Assembly: GCF_028401415.2 (NCBI RefSeq)
Contig: NZ_CP171821.2
Location: 2,046,001-2,110,000 of the forward strand
Source: Glaciecola sp028401415
Lineage (GTDB): Bacteria > Pseudomonadota > Gammaproteobacteria > Enterobacterales > Alteromonadaceae
DNA length: 64,000 bases
Direction: 5' to 3'
The position numbers and the translations under genes are program-made. The number at the start of each line of letters is the position of its first letter. The first letter of the stretch is position 1. This document shows, piece after piece, positions 50,963 through 60,812 of this stretch. The notes under the pieces were generated by a model, which was not told where the DNA came from, did no database searches, and worked only from the letters and a program-made list of their open reading frames with translations.

Positions 50963-53101
50963 TTATAATGTGAATCGGAAACCCGCATAATAAGTGCGTT
51001 CTGCCGCTGGCTCTATCCCATCATTACGAACGCGTGAGTAGTAATTCTCATCGAGTAGGTTATTAATCCCGGCATAGACTGACCATGATGCATTGATTTC
51101 ATATTCCGTGCTTAAATCAAGGACTTCATATGCTGGAATTAGTGCATCAATTTCGTCAAACCCTTCGCCTCGTGGCTGATTGGAGTCTTGCCAGAATTGA
51201 TCGTCTACCATGGTCGCTGTCAGCGCAGCGTTTAAGCCTTCACCGCTGTCATAGATAAGGCCCATTCGGAAAAGGTGATCGGGGGCAAAAGCAGGCGCAT
51301 TGCCAACCAAAGCAGCATTATTGCTATTTACGATTTCTGCATCCAAAATTGAGCCATTGGCGAACAGCCGCAGGCTTTTTTCACCTGAGGCATTCGCAAA
51401 CAAGTCAAATTCCACCGTAAATTCAACGCCTTGATGGCGACTATCACCTGAATTAACGCGGATAATGTCGCTGATATTCACCTGCTGAGTCTCAATTTTA
51501 TTTTCAAAGTCGATGCGAAATAGACTGACATCAAAGTTAAACCCGCTGACCGGGGAGCTGCGCAAGCCAAACTCATAGTTTATTGCAGTTGACAAATCGG
51601 GGCCATTTTCACCGGCTAGTTCAGCATTGGGGTTTGCCACATCGTCAAACCTTTGCGGACGATAAGACTCCGATATGTTGGCATACAGCTGAGTGTTATT
51701 GCTCAAGCGATAGCTCGTGCCAAGGCCAAACAAGAGATCTGAATGAGTTTGGTCAATGTCCAAAGCGTCCCGATTGAGGCTAGGATTCTTTTGTATTTCT
51801 CTGATGTCGTAATTGACTCGCTCATATCTTAGCGTAGGCGAAACAGACCAATCACCGAATCGAAAAAGATTTTCCATAAATATAGCGGAATAAGTGATGA
51901 CTCGGTCTTGGTCAAAGCGCAAGTCTTGCGCATCTTGTGCATTGGAGCGAATATCGTCACTGACATGTCTGGTTCTAGGGCTGTCGTCTCGATACAAGGT
52001 AGTGCCAAGCGTAAACAAGTGGTCAACTCCCCAGGCTGTCGCAAAACGAATATCTGCGCCAAAAGTGTCGAACTCTTGCTGATCAATATTGGTCGTGGAT
52101 GGCTCGTTCGCAGGGTTGGTAAACTGCGCTGAACGTCTTGAAAAACGGTCTTGATAGCTATTCCATATCTTTGCATTCAAGGTCGCATCCGCACTCAACT
52201 GTTGTTCATATCGCAAAGCAGCGATGTAGCGCTCAATTTCAATGCGGTTGAAGGGCGTGAGCGTTTGATCTCTGTTTTGGTCGAATTCATCGGAGCTTAA
52301 TCGCCCTGCCTCACCAGAATCCGACTGATAAAGGTCTAAATCAAAGCCTAACACCACGTCTTTAAATCCCGCGTATTCGATACCTACGTAACCCGCCGTT
52401 AATTCGTAATCCTCGTTTGTGCGCGGGCCATCGGCTTGACGATGATCGATACTTGCCATAATGCCCACATCACCTGAACTATAAACAAACTCATTGTAGG
52501 TGCTGTAAAAGCCTTCATTACCGAAGCTGTGTTCAGTGGAAGCTGAGTTTTCTGCACCTACTCTCGCTCGCTTAGTCACAAAGTTAATGCTTGGGCCTAT
52601 TTGAGGGCCATACAGCAAACCTGCACCGCCACGGATAAACTGTGCGCGCTCGATACGCTGTGCAGCAGGTAAATAATAGATAGTGGCGTATCCGAACATA
52701 TCTGAGGCAAGCGGGATCCCATCTTGAAAGAAGGCCACAAATTCAGATTCATGTGGATTGCCCAAACCTCGATAATTGACATTATAAATGCTGGGAATTT
52801 TTTGATCCGATACAAATATGCCGGGCAGCGTTGCAAATACTTGCCTTAGATTTGGCTCAACAAGTACCGGTTGATCGCTTAAATTGACTTCAGATACCTT
52901 TTTCCCCGCAAGGATTTTGCCTTCCTCTATTATGCTAAGATTATATGGAAAGCTTGCATCAGACGCTTGCCCTTGAATTTTGATTCGTTCAACGCTTTCA
53001 TCCTCAAGCGGACTGAGCGCTACAGCTGAGTGAACATGAAATGACGAAAGGCCTGCGAGTACCAGACTGGCAGCAATACTACTCGTTCTAAATTTGCGCA
53101 T
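50963..53101 (-). CDS. TonB-dependent receptor (FecA/ferric siderophore-like)
   Basis: The 712-residue protein has a signal peptide (about 1-27, ending SAVA), a TonB-box-like ESVERIKIQG stretch, a plug domain (NLRQVFATLPGIFVSDQ, GIPLASDMFGYATIYYLP, GAGLLYGPQIGPSINFVTK) and a 22-strand barrel ending YYAGFRFTL with a terminal Phe-Thr-Leu. Plug features fit the FecA-like or ferric siderophore receptor group. No extended N-terminal signalling domain is present. A Fur-box-like site lies upstream at 53125, so iron control is likely. It diverges from the S41 protease gene. Confidence 0.9.
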   Translation of the reverse strand: MRKFRTSSIAASLVLAGLSSFHVHSAVALSPLEDESVERIKIQGQASDASFPYNLSIIEEGKILAGKKVSEVNLSDQPVLVEPNLRQVFATLPGIFVSDQKIPSIYNVNYRGLGNPHESEFVAFFQDGIPLASDMFGYATIYYLPAAQRIERAQFIRGGAGLLYGPQIGPSINFVTKRARVGAENSASTEHSFGNEGFYSTYNEFVYSSGDVGIMASIDHRQADGPRTNEDYELTAGYVGIEYAGFKDVVLGFDLDLYQSDSGEAGRLSSDEFDQNRDQTLTPFNRIEIERYIAALRYEQQLSADATLNAKIWNSYQDRFSRRSAQFTNPANEPSTTNIDQQEFDTFGADIRFATAWGVDHLFTLGTTLYRDDSPRTRHVSDDIRSNAQDAQDLRFDQDRVITYSAIFMENLFRFGDWSVSPTLRYERVNYDIREIQKNPSLNRDALDIDQTHSDLLFGLGTSYRLSNNTQLYANISESYRPQRFDDVANPNAELAGENGPDLSTAINYEFGLRSSPVSGFNFDVSLFRIDFENKIETQQVNISDIIRVNSGDSRHQGVEFTVEFDLFANASGEKSLRLFANGSILDAEIVNSNNAALVGNAPAFAPDHLFRMGLIYDSGEGLNAALTATMVDDQFWQDSNQPRGEGFDEIDALIPAYEVLDLSTEYEINASWSVYAGINNLLDENYYSRVRNDGIEPAAERTYYAGFRFTL

Positions 53102-53124
53102 ATTGTCCCTGTTAATATAATTGT

Positions 53125-53145
53125 AAATAGTAATCGTTCGTATTT
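53125..53145 (-). promoter_or_regulatory. Fur-box-like operator
   Basis: On the minus strand, AAATACGAACGATTACTATTT (21 bases, written here only as its ends: AAATACGAAC and TTACTATTT) agrees with the Fur consensus AAATGATAATGATTATCATT at about 15 of 21 positions. It is 24 bases upstream of the receptor start, where Fur would block the promoter. It also lies within the region upstream of the divergent S41 gene, whose regulation could be affected. Confidence 0.55.
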
Positions 53146-53273
53146 ACGCATTATATGTGATATTGGTTTTATGTAAAATGAAATTTTCTTTGCAAAGCAC
53201 AAAGCCATTTGTGCAAATGCGCGTATTGATTTTGAACAAAAACTCAATTTCTGTATTAGCTAAAGGTACTTTG

Positions 53274-56200
53274 ATGAAATCACTCGCTTTTCGCGCCCTT
53301 GTGGTGCTGCCGCTTCTTGCCTCCTCTGCCACTCTGACGTCTGTGACATTCGCTCAAAATGCCAGCACTCAAAGCCCTAGCGCTCCTTTAGTATTGCAGC
53401 CAGCGCTTAGCCCTGATGGCGCAAAAATCGCATTTACCTACCAAGGGGATATTTGGACCGTCGAAAGCGACGGCGGAAGAGCAGACAGACTGACTATTCA
53501 TGAGGGTTACGAATCGCGACCCGTTTGGTCTAATGACAGTGCATCACTTGCCTTTAGCAGCGACCGATTTGGTAACGATGACATATTTTGGATGCCGGAA
53601 AGTGGCGGAACGCCCGTTCGCCTAACGTACCATTCCGGCAACGATAGAGTGCTTAGCTTTACGCCAGACAATCAAATTTTATTTAACGCTAGACGCACCT
53701 ATGCGCAAGTAGAACGCGAATGGGAGGTGCTGAGCATTGATTCACCCAGTGCAAGCAGTGGCGCAAGTGATGGCGCAGCCAACGAAATGCGCTTTATGGA
53801 TGCCCTTGGCTTTGATGCAGTGGTATCTCCTGACGGTAGCAAAGTCGCATTTGTTCGTGGTACATGTCGCGTATCAAGAGAAGCTTACAGAGGGCCAGCG
53901 AACCGAAATATTTGGGTATATGACATTGAAGATGATAGCTATACACAAGTGACCACCTTCGACGGCAACGATTATATGCCTCAGTGGGTAAGTAATGACT
54001 CACTATATTTTATCTCAGCGAGAAGCGGAAAATACAATGTGCACAAAGCCGAGCTGGATTCAGACAATGAAGCACAAACAATTACCGCGCTTACAAACGA
54101 AACCAGTTTCGGCGTAAATCATTTTAGTGCCAGCGCTGATGGTGCAAAAATTGTTTATCAAAGTGCAGACAGAGTCTTTTCTATCTCGCCAGATTCGACC
54201 AACAAACAAGTAATTAACATCGACGTAAGAAGCGACTTTCGCTTTGACCCAGTGGTTGCCAAAACCGTTAGTAATAAAGTCGATGAATATGCCGTATCGC
54301 CAAACGGCAAATTGAGCGTGTACGTTCATAGGGGCGATATATATGTCACTCGAAACGATAAAGAAGACAAGCGCAGCGTTCGGCTTACACAAGGCGCTGC
54401 GCGTGATAGAGACGTCACGTGGTTAAATGACAACACCATCGTTTTTGTATCTGATCGAGAGGGTCAAAATGATATCTTTTTGCTGCGTTCTTCGGATAAT
54501 GATGAGAAGAACATTTTCCAGAGTCTAAAACATGAAATTATTCGCGTAACGAGCAATGCACGAGAAGAGTTCGACCCGGTCGTGTCTCCCGACGCAAAGC
54601 GGATCGCTTTTCGCCAAGACAGAGGCATTCTGAAAACCGCCAACATATCTGAAGACGGGGTACTTTCGAAGGTAACCACCTTGCTTGACGGTTGGGATAT
54701 TCCTTCTAAAGCATCATGGTCGCCAGACAGCATTTGGCTGGCGTATTCCTTATCCGATTTAAACTTCAATGAAGAAGTCTATATTCATGCCGCAGATAAT
54801 AGCCAGGCGCCTGTGAACGTAAGCATGCACCCCAAATACGATAGTGACCCAATATGGAGTCCGGACGGTTCTAAACTTGGGTTTATTTCAATGCGGAACA
54901 ACGGCGATTTTGATATATGGTTTGCTTGGTTAAGCGAAGCAGATTGGCAACGTTCAAAAGAGGAGTGGCGTCGACTCGATAAGCTTGATGATGAGCCCAG
55001 TAAAAAAACCTCTGATGACGATGAGGATAAAGATGACAAAGAACAATCAGAAGAAAAGCCTTTCGAAGCTATCACCATTGACTTCGACGGCATCTACAAA
55101 CGTTTGTCTCAAGTCACCTCCTTTGCGGGTAACGAAACACAAATGCTCTTCGACAAAGAAGGGGAGCATGTGTATTACAGTACTGGCGGGCCCGGTCGTC
55201 AAAACTTTAAAGTTGATAGAAACTTATACAAAATTAAATGGGACGGCGAAGATAAGAAAACCCTCATTTCTGGCAACTTAGAGCCTTCACAGCTTGAACT
55301 TGATGAGAGCGGTAAACACCTTTATGCACTAGTAAAAGATGGCAAAATCGTGCGCGTCGAGACCAAGAACGACAAAAGCGAGTCGCTTAACGTGACATCG
55401 AAGGCCAAGATTGATTACGCGCAAGAGCGCGCGCAAATATTTGACGAAGCATGGCGCGCTTTAGGCGCAGGCTTTTACGATCCCAACTTCCACGGTCAAG
55501 ACTGGAATGCCTTACGTGATAAATATCGCAATCTTGCTTTAAAGGCCTCGACCAAAGAAGACTTCCAATATATGTTTAACTTGATGCTAGGTCAGCTAAA
55601 CGCTAGTCATATGGGGCTATTTAGAGGCGAGAATCAAAAGCAAACACAAAAACAGCGCACTGGTCTTTTAGGCATTGAAGGCAAAGCGTCTGATGCGGGT
55701 TTTGAGATCTTAGGCGTCGTACCAAATACGCCAGCAGACAGAGTAGAAAGTAAGCTTGCAGTGGGAGACATCATTACCGAAGTCGATCAGCAAAGCGTTA
55801 TTGGTGAGAACTTCTATGCCTTGCTTGGCGATGCGGTAAACAGCCCGGTTCTTCTCAACGTTAAACGAGCAGCAAATGGCAACAGCGAAGAAGTGATCAT
55901 TTGGCCAACAGATTCCTTAAGCAATGCACTTTATGATGATTGGGTCGAACAGCGACGACGATTAACCGACGAATACTCTAAGGGGAAATTGGGTTATTTG
56001 CATATTCGCGGCATGAATTGGAGTAGCTTTGAGCGCTTTGAGCGCGAACTCATGGCGGCAGGATACGGAAAAGAAGGTATTGTGATAGACGTACGTTACA
56101 ATGGCGGCGGCTGGACAACCGACTATTTAATGGCAGTACTTAACGTAAAACAACATGCCTATACCATCCCCAGAGGCGCAACTGACGATATTGACAAAAA

Positions 56201-56588
56201 TCACCGTGAGTTTAAGGATACCTACCCCTTTGCTGAGCGCCTTCCCCTTTCAGCATGGACTAAACCTTCAATTGCTTTGAGCAATGAAAATAGTTATTCC
56301 AACGCAGAAATATTTTCACATGCTTACAAAGCGAACGGCATCGGCAAGCTGGTGGGTCGCCCCACTTTTGGCGCGGTGATAAGTACCGGTGGTCAATCGC
56401 TTGTGGATGGTTCATTGGTTCGCATGCCCTTCAGAGGCTGGTGGGTAAAAGAATCAGGAGAAAATATGGAGAAAGTGCCTGCGGTGCCAGACATTGAAGT
56501 CTTTAATCCGCCCGCTTACAAGGCAAAAGGCATTGATCCGCAGCTCAAACGTGCGGTGGATGAATTACTAGCAGATTTGCCAAATTAG
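53274..56588 (+). CDS. Secreted tricorn-type S41 peptidase
   Basis: The 1,104-residue protein has a signal peptide (1-28, ending TFAQ), two beta-propeller/TolB-like repeat blocks (LSPDGAKIAFTYQGDIWTV, then SDRFGNDDIFWM; later FVSDREGQNDIFLL), an acidic linker (DDDEDKDDKEQSEE), a PDZ domain and a C-terminal S41 catalytic domain. Catalytic-region motifs are NASHMGLF (His), VRYNGGGWTTDYL and ENSYSNAEIF (Ser). Archaeal tricorn trims peptides from the proteasome; bacterial homologues with a signal peptide probably digest peptides in the periplasm or outside. The start at 53274 has AAAGG upstream. It diverges from the TonB receptor. Confidence 0.9.
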   Translation: MKSLAFRALVVLPLLASSATLTSVTFAQNASTQSPSAPLVLQPALSPDGAKIAFTYQGDIWTVESDGGRADRLTIHEGYESRPVWSNDSASLAFSSDRFGNDDIFWMPESGGTPVRLTYHSGNDRVLSFTPDNQILFNARRTYAQVEREWEVLSIDSPSASSGASDGAANEMRFMDALGFDAVVSPDGSKVAFVRGTCRVSREAYRGPANRNIWVYDIEDDSYTQVTTFDGNDYMPQWVSNDSLYFISARSGKYNVHKAELDSDNEAQTITALTNETSFGVNHFSASADGAKIVYQSADRVFSISPDSTNKQVINIDVRSDFRFDPVVAKTVSNKVDEYAVSPNGKLSVYVHRGDIYVTRNDKEDKRSVRLTQGAARDRDVTWLNDNTIVFVSDREGQNDIFLLRSSDNDEKNIFQSLKHEIIRVTSNAREEFDPVVSPDAKRIAFRQDRGILKTANISEDGVLSKVTTLLDGWDIPSKASWSPDSIWLAYSLSDLNFNEEVYIHAADNSQAPVNVSMHPKYDSDPIWSPDGSKLGFISMRNNGDFDIWFAWLSEADWQRSKEEWRRLDKLDDEPSKKTSDDDEDKDDKEQSEEKPFEAITIDFDGIYKRLSQVTSFAGNETQMLFDKEGEHVYYSTGGPGRQNFKVDRNLYKIKWDGEDKKTLISGNLEPSQLELDESGKHLYALVKDGKIVRVETKNDKSESLNVTSKAKIDYAQERAQIFDEAWRALGAGFYDPNFHGQDWNALRDKYRNLALKASTKEDFQYMFNLMLGQLNASHMGLFRGENQKQTQKQRTGLLGIEGKASDAGFEILGVVPNTPADRVESKLAVGDIITEVDQQSVIGENFYALLGDAVNSPVLLNVKRAANGNSEEVIIWPTDSLSNALYDDWVEQRRRLTDEYSKGKLGYLHIRGMNWSSFERFERELMAAGYGKEGIVIDVRYNGGGWTTDYLMAVLNVKQHAYTIPRGATDDIDKNHREFKDTYPFAERLPLSAWTKPSIALSNENSYSNAEIFSHAYKANGIGKLVGRPTFGAVISTGGQSLVDGSLVRMPFRGWWVKESGENMEKVPAVPDIEVFNPPAYKAKGIDPQLKRAVDELLADLPN

Positions 56589-56702
56589 GATATCACCACG
56601 GTCAATTGGAAATTTCATGCGCCTAGGTGCGATGTTAGTCACCGCCCTAGGTGTGTTAGATGGAAGCCTTTAGAACACTTCAATTTGGTACATCCGCGTA
56701 AC

Positions 56703-57374
56703 TTACGCTTTTAGTTGCTCCACAAGCGCCTTTCCCACTGCATGAGCACTTGCTGGGTTTTGACCCGTAATCAGGCGTCCATCGACGATTACAAACTCTT
56801 GCCAAGGCTGCACTTTACTATAGCGCTGAGCGTTTCGAGCCAACTCCTCTTCTAACAAAAACGGAATATCGTTAATAGTGTCAAAGTCAATTTCCTCTTC
56901 TCGAGTAAACGCAGTAACAGATTTATCCTTCAGTAGCTTCTCACCGCTGGACAAAGTAATTGGCAGTAGGCCTGCGGGGCCATGACAAACCGCAGAAATT
57001 ATGCCGCTACTTTCATATATTGAGGCAGAAAGACTCGCTACGTCCTCGTCATGCGCCAAATCTGAAAGTAATCCAAAGCCACCTGGGTAAAAGACGGCGC
57101 TGTAGTCTGAAGCATTAACTTGCGATACGGGGATAGTATTCTCAATACGATTTATGAATTGTTTGTCGTCGAGCACTTTGGCGTTGACTTCATCATTTTC
57201 GGCATCAGTACCATACAAAGGTGCTTTGCCACCTGCTTTGGATGCAATATCATAATCGACACTTGCTGAATTCAAGACGTCCACCACGTGCGTTAGTTCA
57301 GGCGCATACGTGCCATTAGCTTGATCCGTTTCACCAAGCGTTGCATGGTTGGTCACTAAAATAAGTACTTTCAT
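56703..57374 (-). CDS. DJ-1/PfpI-superfamily protein
   Basis: The 223-residue protein has the DJ-1 fold and nucleophile-elbow Cys in IISAVCHGPAGL, with AVFYPGGFGLLSDLAHDE before it carrying the second ligand region. Length and the GYxPGGHG-like motif place it near Hsp31/HchA-type glyoxalases and class-1 glutamine-amidotransferase-like proteins. A cap or protease activity is not certain. Roles in methylglyoxal removal or stress are known in the family. It is convergent with the S41 peptidase gene and stands alone. Confidence 0.88.
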   Translation of the reverse strand: MKVLILVTNHATLGETDQANGTYAPELTHVVDVLNSASVDYDIASKAGGKAPLYGTDAENDEVNAKVLDDKQFINRIENTIPVSQVNASDYSAVFYPGGFGLLSDLAHDEDVASLSASIYESSGIISAVCHGPAGLLPITLSSGEKLLKDKSVTAFTREEEIDFDTINDIPFLLEEELARNAQRYSKVQPWQEFVIVDGRLITGQNPASAHAVGKALVEQLKA

Positions 57375-57696
57375 TGTTAATCCTGTTTCGCTTTTTTAAA
57401 TTGTCGAAGCATCTTAAACAATTCCATAAATATTGATAATACCTTAATTCGTAAAATCATTATTGCAATATAGCAACAATTGAGTGTATATGAGATTCTA
57501 ACTTCGTTATGATGGGAAGTATGCTTGAACAGCTCTTCTGTGTTTTTTTTGGGAATGCATTATCTGCTAAGTTTGCGAATCTTCTTAAAAGCCTGTTGCT
57601 CTTTGCTGTATGAATTTGGCCGATGAGGCTTATAACTCCAAGTAAGCCTTAAAATGCGTTAAACTCACGCATCTAATTTTTTGGCTATTAAAATTA
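57375..57696. other. Non-coding region upstream of the RRM gene
   Basis: This 322-bp AT-rich stretch separates the divergent DJ-1 gene and RRM gene. I see no ORF or perfect repeat. Runs of eight T (near 57540) and the long distance to the RRM start suggest a leader on the plus strand, as in cold-responsive RNA-binding protein genes, but no structure was defined. Confidence 0.35.
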
Positions 57697-57939
57697 ATGA
57701 AAATACTCATACGTAATTTATCTAGAAGCACTAGTGAACAAAGCCTGAATGGCTTGTTTAGCGAATTCGGTGCCGTGCAGTCATGCAAGCTAGTGCTCGA
57801 TGCCACTACGGGTAATTCAAAAGGCTTCGCCTTTGTTGAGATGCCAAAAGCAGGCGATGCAAAGGCCGCTATCACGCAATTAAACGGTAAAGACTTAGAC
57901 GGCATGAAAATAAGAGTGAAAAAAACGAATGAGCAATGA
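57697..57939 (+). CDS. Single-RRM RNA-binding protein
   Basis: The 80-residue protein is one RNA-recognition motif: RNP2 ILIRNL near the start and RNP1 SKGFAFVEM about residue 45, with the usual beta-alpha-beta order. Bacterial proteins of this kind (cyanobacterial Rbp-like) bind RNA and are often cold-induced. Its last codons overlap the next gene by 11 bp, so the two are coupled. No clear ribosome site is seen before the ATG, which follows an AT-rich leader. Confidence 0.9.
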   Translation: MKILIRNLSRSTSEQSLNGLFSEFGAVQSCKLVLDATTGNSKGFAFVEMPKAGDAKAAITQLNGKDLDGMKIRVKKTNEQ

Positions 57940-58138
57940 CCCGCTGCACGGCATTACTTTACAAAAACTAGTAGAAGAATTGGTAGATAAATACGGCTTT
58001 GAGACGCTAGGAGAGCGGTTCAAGTTTCGATGCTTCACTCATGACCCCTCTATTAAATCCAGCCTAAAATTTCTGCGCAAAACACCTTGGGCGAGAAAAA
58101 AGATTGAAGACTATTACGTCGAGTCAAAAAATAGCTAA
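57929..58138 (+). CDS. VF530-family DNA-binding protein
   Basis: The 69-residue protein matches the VF530/DUF2132 family: DPLHGITLQKLVEELVDKYG, FETLGERFKFRCF, and SSLKFLRKTPWARKKIEDYY. A Vibrio fischeri member has a DNA-binding-like helical structure; function is unknown. It overlaps the RRM gene by 11 bp, so both nucleic-acid-binding proteins are probably made together. Confidence 0.88.
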   Translation: MSNDPLHGITLQKLVEELVDKYGFETLGERFKFRCFTHDPSIKSSLKFLRKTPWARKKIEDYYVESKNS

Positions 58139-58346
58139 CTGAATGCTTGGTAGAGGAACATGGGCTCCTTTCTCTTTTCTCGCTCCAGCTCTAAGAAGCT
58201 GCAAATCTATACAATTGATTTGGATTGAGTCCCTGTATATATTGGATTAATTAATTAAGTATCTTTATTATATTTTTTGTTTTTACAGTCAGGCAGTAGT
58301 CCTTGACTGATAGTCTATGTAAATTCTCACACGGCGGTTTCGTAAA

Positions 58347-60143
58347 ATGATTTATCGTAACAACGAAAAGCTCAACTTTGCTACATTACTTTCTATTTCT
58401 TCATTATTCTTGTTTTCATGCGGCGGAAGTGGCGGCTCTTCAACAAGTCCACCAACTGCACCACCGGCTCCAACGCCTCCTCCTGTAACACCACCTGAGA
58501 CCGGGATAAGCGATACCGACCAACTCATCAAAGTCAATCAGGTTGGATTTTACCCAAGTAGTCAAAAGCTTGCGATTGTGCCGGAAAATGGGGCAACTGA
58601 ATTCACCATATTGAATAATCAAGGCGAGCAAGTTCTTCAAGGGGTGTTGTCTGATGAGGCAACTTGGAACATGGACGGTCGTCCAATGCGCATTGCCGAT
58701 TTCTCCGAGTTGAATACCTCTGGCACATATACTGTGCAAGTTGAGGGCGTGAGTCCGTCTCATCCCTTTCAAATTGGCGATGACATATTTGAAAACGTGC
58801 ACGATGCGGTGCTTAAAGCTTACTACTTCAATCGCGCAAGCACTGCACTAGAACAAAGCTATGCAGGGGACTGGCAACGCCCTAGCGCTCACCCGGATAC
58901 GAACGTGCTGGTGCATAGATCTGCTGCATCTGCTGAGCGACCAGAAGGCTTTAGTATAAGCTCACCAAAAGGCTGGTATGACGCAGGTGATTATAATAAG
59001 TATATTGTCAACAGTGGCATATCGACCTACACCTTATTGGCGGCTTATGAGAATTTTTCTGCATTTTACGACTCACGCAGCTTGAACATTCCTGAGTCGG
59101 GTAACGCGCTTCCCGATATCATTGATGAAATATTATGGAATGTGTCATGGATGCAAACCATGCAGGATCCAAATGACGGCGGCGTGTATCACAAACTCAC
59201 TGCTTTAAACTTTGAAGGTGCCCTAATGCCACATGAGGCGACTGCTCAGCGCTATGTCGTTCAAAAAGGAACATCAGCCGCACTTAACTTTGCCGCCGTC
59301 AGCGCACAAGCTAGCCGCATATTTTCATCCATTGAGTCTCTCAAGTCGATGTCTGCAGAGCTGCGCGCTGCCTCGCTAAGCGCTTGGCAATGGGCAAAAT
59401 CAAATCCAGATGTACCGTACATTCAACCAAGCGATGTATTCACAGGACAATATGGCGATAGTGATTTCTCAGACGAGTTTGCATGGGCAGCGGCAGAGCT
59501 GTTTTTACTCACACAAGATACGGCTTTTTTAGATGAATTTATCGCTTTAGACGTGCCTGCAACGACTCCCTCATGGCCACAAGTGGGTAGCTTAGGTCTA
59601 CTGTCTTTACTTAATCAAGGGCAATCTCTTTTAAGCCAAAGCCAATACAACGACATAAAAGCGAAGGTTATCGCCTTTGCCGACCAAGTTGTTTCTGATC
59701 AAGATAACGCCTATAGCGTTGGCATGACGCAGAACGATTTGATTTGGGGAAGTAATGCCAGCGGTCTCAACAAGGCCATTATGCTTTTGCATGCCGCGCA
59801 ATACGCAGATACTGATTCCACCGCATACATAAATGCTGCCCAAAGCTTCGTGGATTATGTGCTTGGTCGAAATCCAACGGATTATTCCTACGTCACAGGG
59901 GTAGGCTCATTTAGTCCGATGGATCCTCATCATCGTCAGTCATTTGCAGACAGCATAGCCGCGCCAGTACCTGGTTTTGTTGTAGGAGGTGCTCAGCCTG
60001 GGCAACAGGACGGCTGTAATTATCCGTCTAACGAACCTGCGCGGTCGTATCTCGATGATTGGTGTTCATATTCCACCAATGAAGTGACCATCAATTGGAA
60101 TGCGCCCATGGTGTATGTGCTAGCGGCGCTTGAAAATCAGTAA
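58347..60143 (+). CDS. GH9 endoglucanase lipoprotein
   Basis: The 598-residue cellulase hydrolyses beta-1,4-glucans. It has a lipobox (LFLFSCGGSGG), a Ser/Pro/Thr linker (residues 29-52), an N-terminal Ig-like CelD domain (about 60-145) and a GH9 (alpha/alpha)6 barrel. The catalytic base region is GWYDAGDYNKYIVN, later motifs are HHRQS and STNEVTINWNAP with the proton-donor Glu. It should be anchored in the outer membrane and face outside. No CBM is recognised. Neighbours show no polysaccharide-use cluster, so it stands alone. Confidence 0.92.
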   Translation: MIYRNNEKLNFATLLSISSLFLFSCGGSGGSSTSPPTAPPAPTPPPVTPPETGISDTDQLIKVNQVGFYPSSQKLAIVPENGATEFTILNNQGEQVLQGVLSDEATWNMDGRPMRIADFSELNTSGTYTVQVEGVSPSHPFQIGDDIFENVHDAVLKAYYFNRASTALEQSYAGDWQRPSAHPDTNVLVHRSAASAERPEGFSISSPKGWYDAGDYNKYIVNSGISTYTLLAAYENFSAFYDSRSLNIPESGNALPDIIDEILWNVSWMQTMQDPNDGGVYHKLTALNFEGALMPHEATAQRYVVQKGTSAALNFAAVSAQASRIFSSIESLKSMSAELRAASLSAWQWAKSNPDVPYIQPSDVFTGQYGDSDFSDEFAWAAAELFLLTQDTAFLDEFIALDVPATTPSWPQVGSLGLLSLLNQGQSLLSQSQYNDIKAKVIAFADQVVSDQDNAYSVGMTQNDLIWGSNASGLNKAIMLLHAAQYADTDSTAYINAAQSFVDYVLGRNPTDYSYVTGVGSFSPMDPHHRQSFADSIAAPVPGFVVGGAQPGQQDGCNYPSNEPARSYLDDWCSYSTNEVTINWNAPMVYVLAALENQ

Positions 60144-60415
60144 AGCTCTGTTTTTTCACATATAACGGTATCGATATGGATAAAATAGCGGTGTTGTTAA
60201 AGTCTTAATATTCAAGTCAAGCGCCCATAACCCTATTGAAACGACTAAAGAGCAGAACTAAAGAGCTTAAGCGACAGTTGGCGTCTTTGCCACAAAACGA
60301 AGATAAAACAACCTCGTTGAATGAACTCGAGTTAATTTAAAGCCAAATGGCCGGTTCTCGATGTCACAACAGCTGTTAAGCATAGCAAATCACTGCCTGT
60401 TGTGATCTCATAATT

Positions 60416-60812
60416 AACCTGAATCCTGTTTAAGAAATGGTGCAAGCGCTTGTTTCACATACTTAAATCAATTTTTACACTCAGTGCTGCTAGCATTGTG
60501 AAGTACAAGGCGCAAAAGTCACGTAATAGTTAACCTCAACTCGGGATAAGCGATAGTGCAAGTGCATGTTTTAAATATGTATTTATTAAATTATCACCAA
60601 GTAGTGATAAAAAAGTGAAGTGCAAGGCGCAAAAGTGATGTAATAGTCATTCTATTGCTCGCTTTTGCAACGCAGTAATTCGCGTTTTTAGCGCTACTTG
60701 GCGCTGTCGCTTATCCCGAGTTGAGGTTAGTTATTCTATTGCTGGCTTTTGCAACGCAGTAATTCGCAATTCTAGCGGTGCTGAGCGCCGTTTCTTAAAC
60801 AGGATTCAAGTT
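60416..60812. repeat. Composite palindromic element: subfamily A copy split by a subfamily B copy
   Basis: Outer sequence 60416-60531 plus 60733-60812 reconstitutes a copy about 96% identical to the element at 1148, with ends AACCTGAATCC and GGATTCAAGTT. Flanks AATT and AATA agree in three of four bases. The 913-bp gap 60144-61056 holds this element and nothing else I can call, apart from a possible 34-codon frame near 60239. Confidence 0.88.
60532..60728. repeat. 197-bp subfamily B palindromic element inserted within subfamily A
   Basis: It is close to the 33602 element, with ends AACCTCAACTCGGGATAAG and CCCGAGTTGAGGTT. It is flanked by perfect 4-bp duplications AGTT (60528-60531 and 60729-60732). 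Removing the element and one AGTT restores the subfamily A core GTAATAGTTATTCTATTGC. This establishes that the element moves as a unit. Confidence 0.92.

Noticed and set aside
60239..60346. A 34-codon frame with a TTG start (KRLKSRTKELKRQLASLPQN)
   Set aside because: No ribosome site, no family, and it lies among repeat elements. It could be a gene remnant but is not supported.
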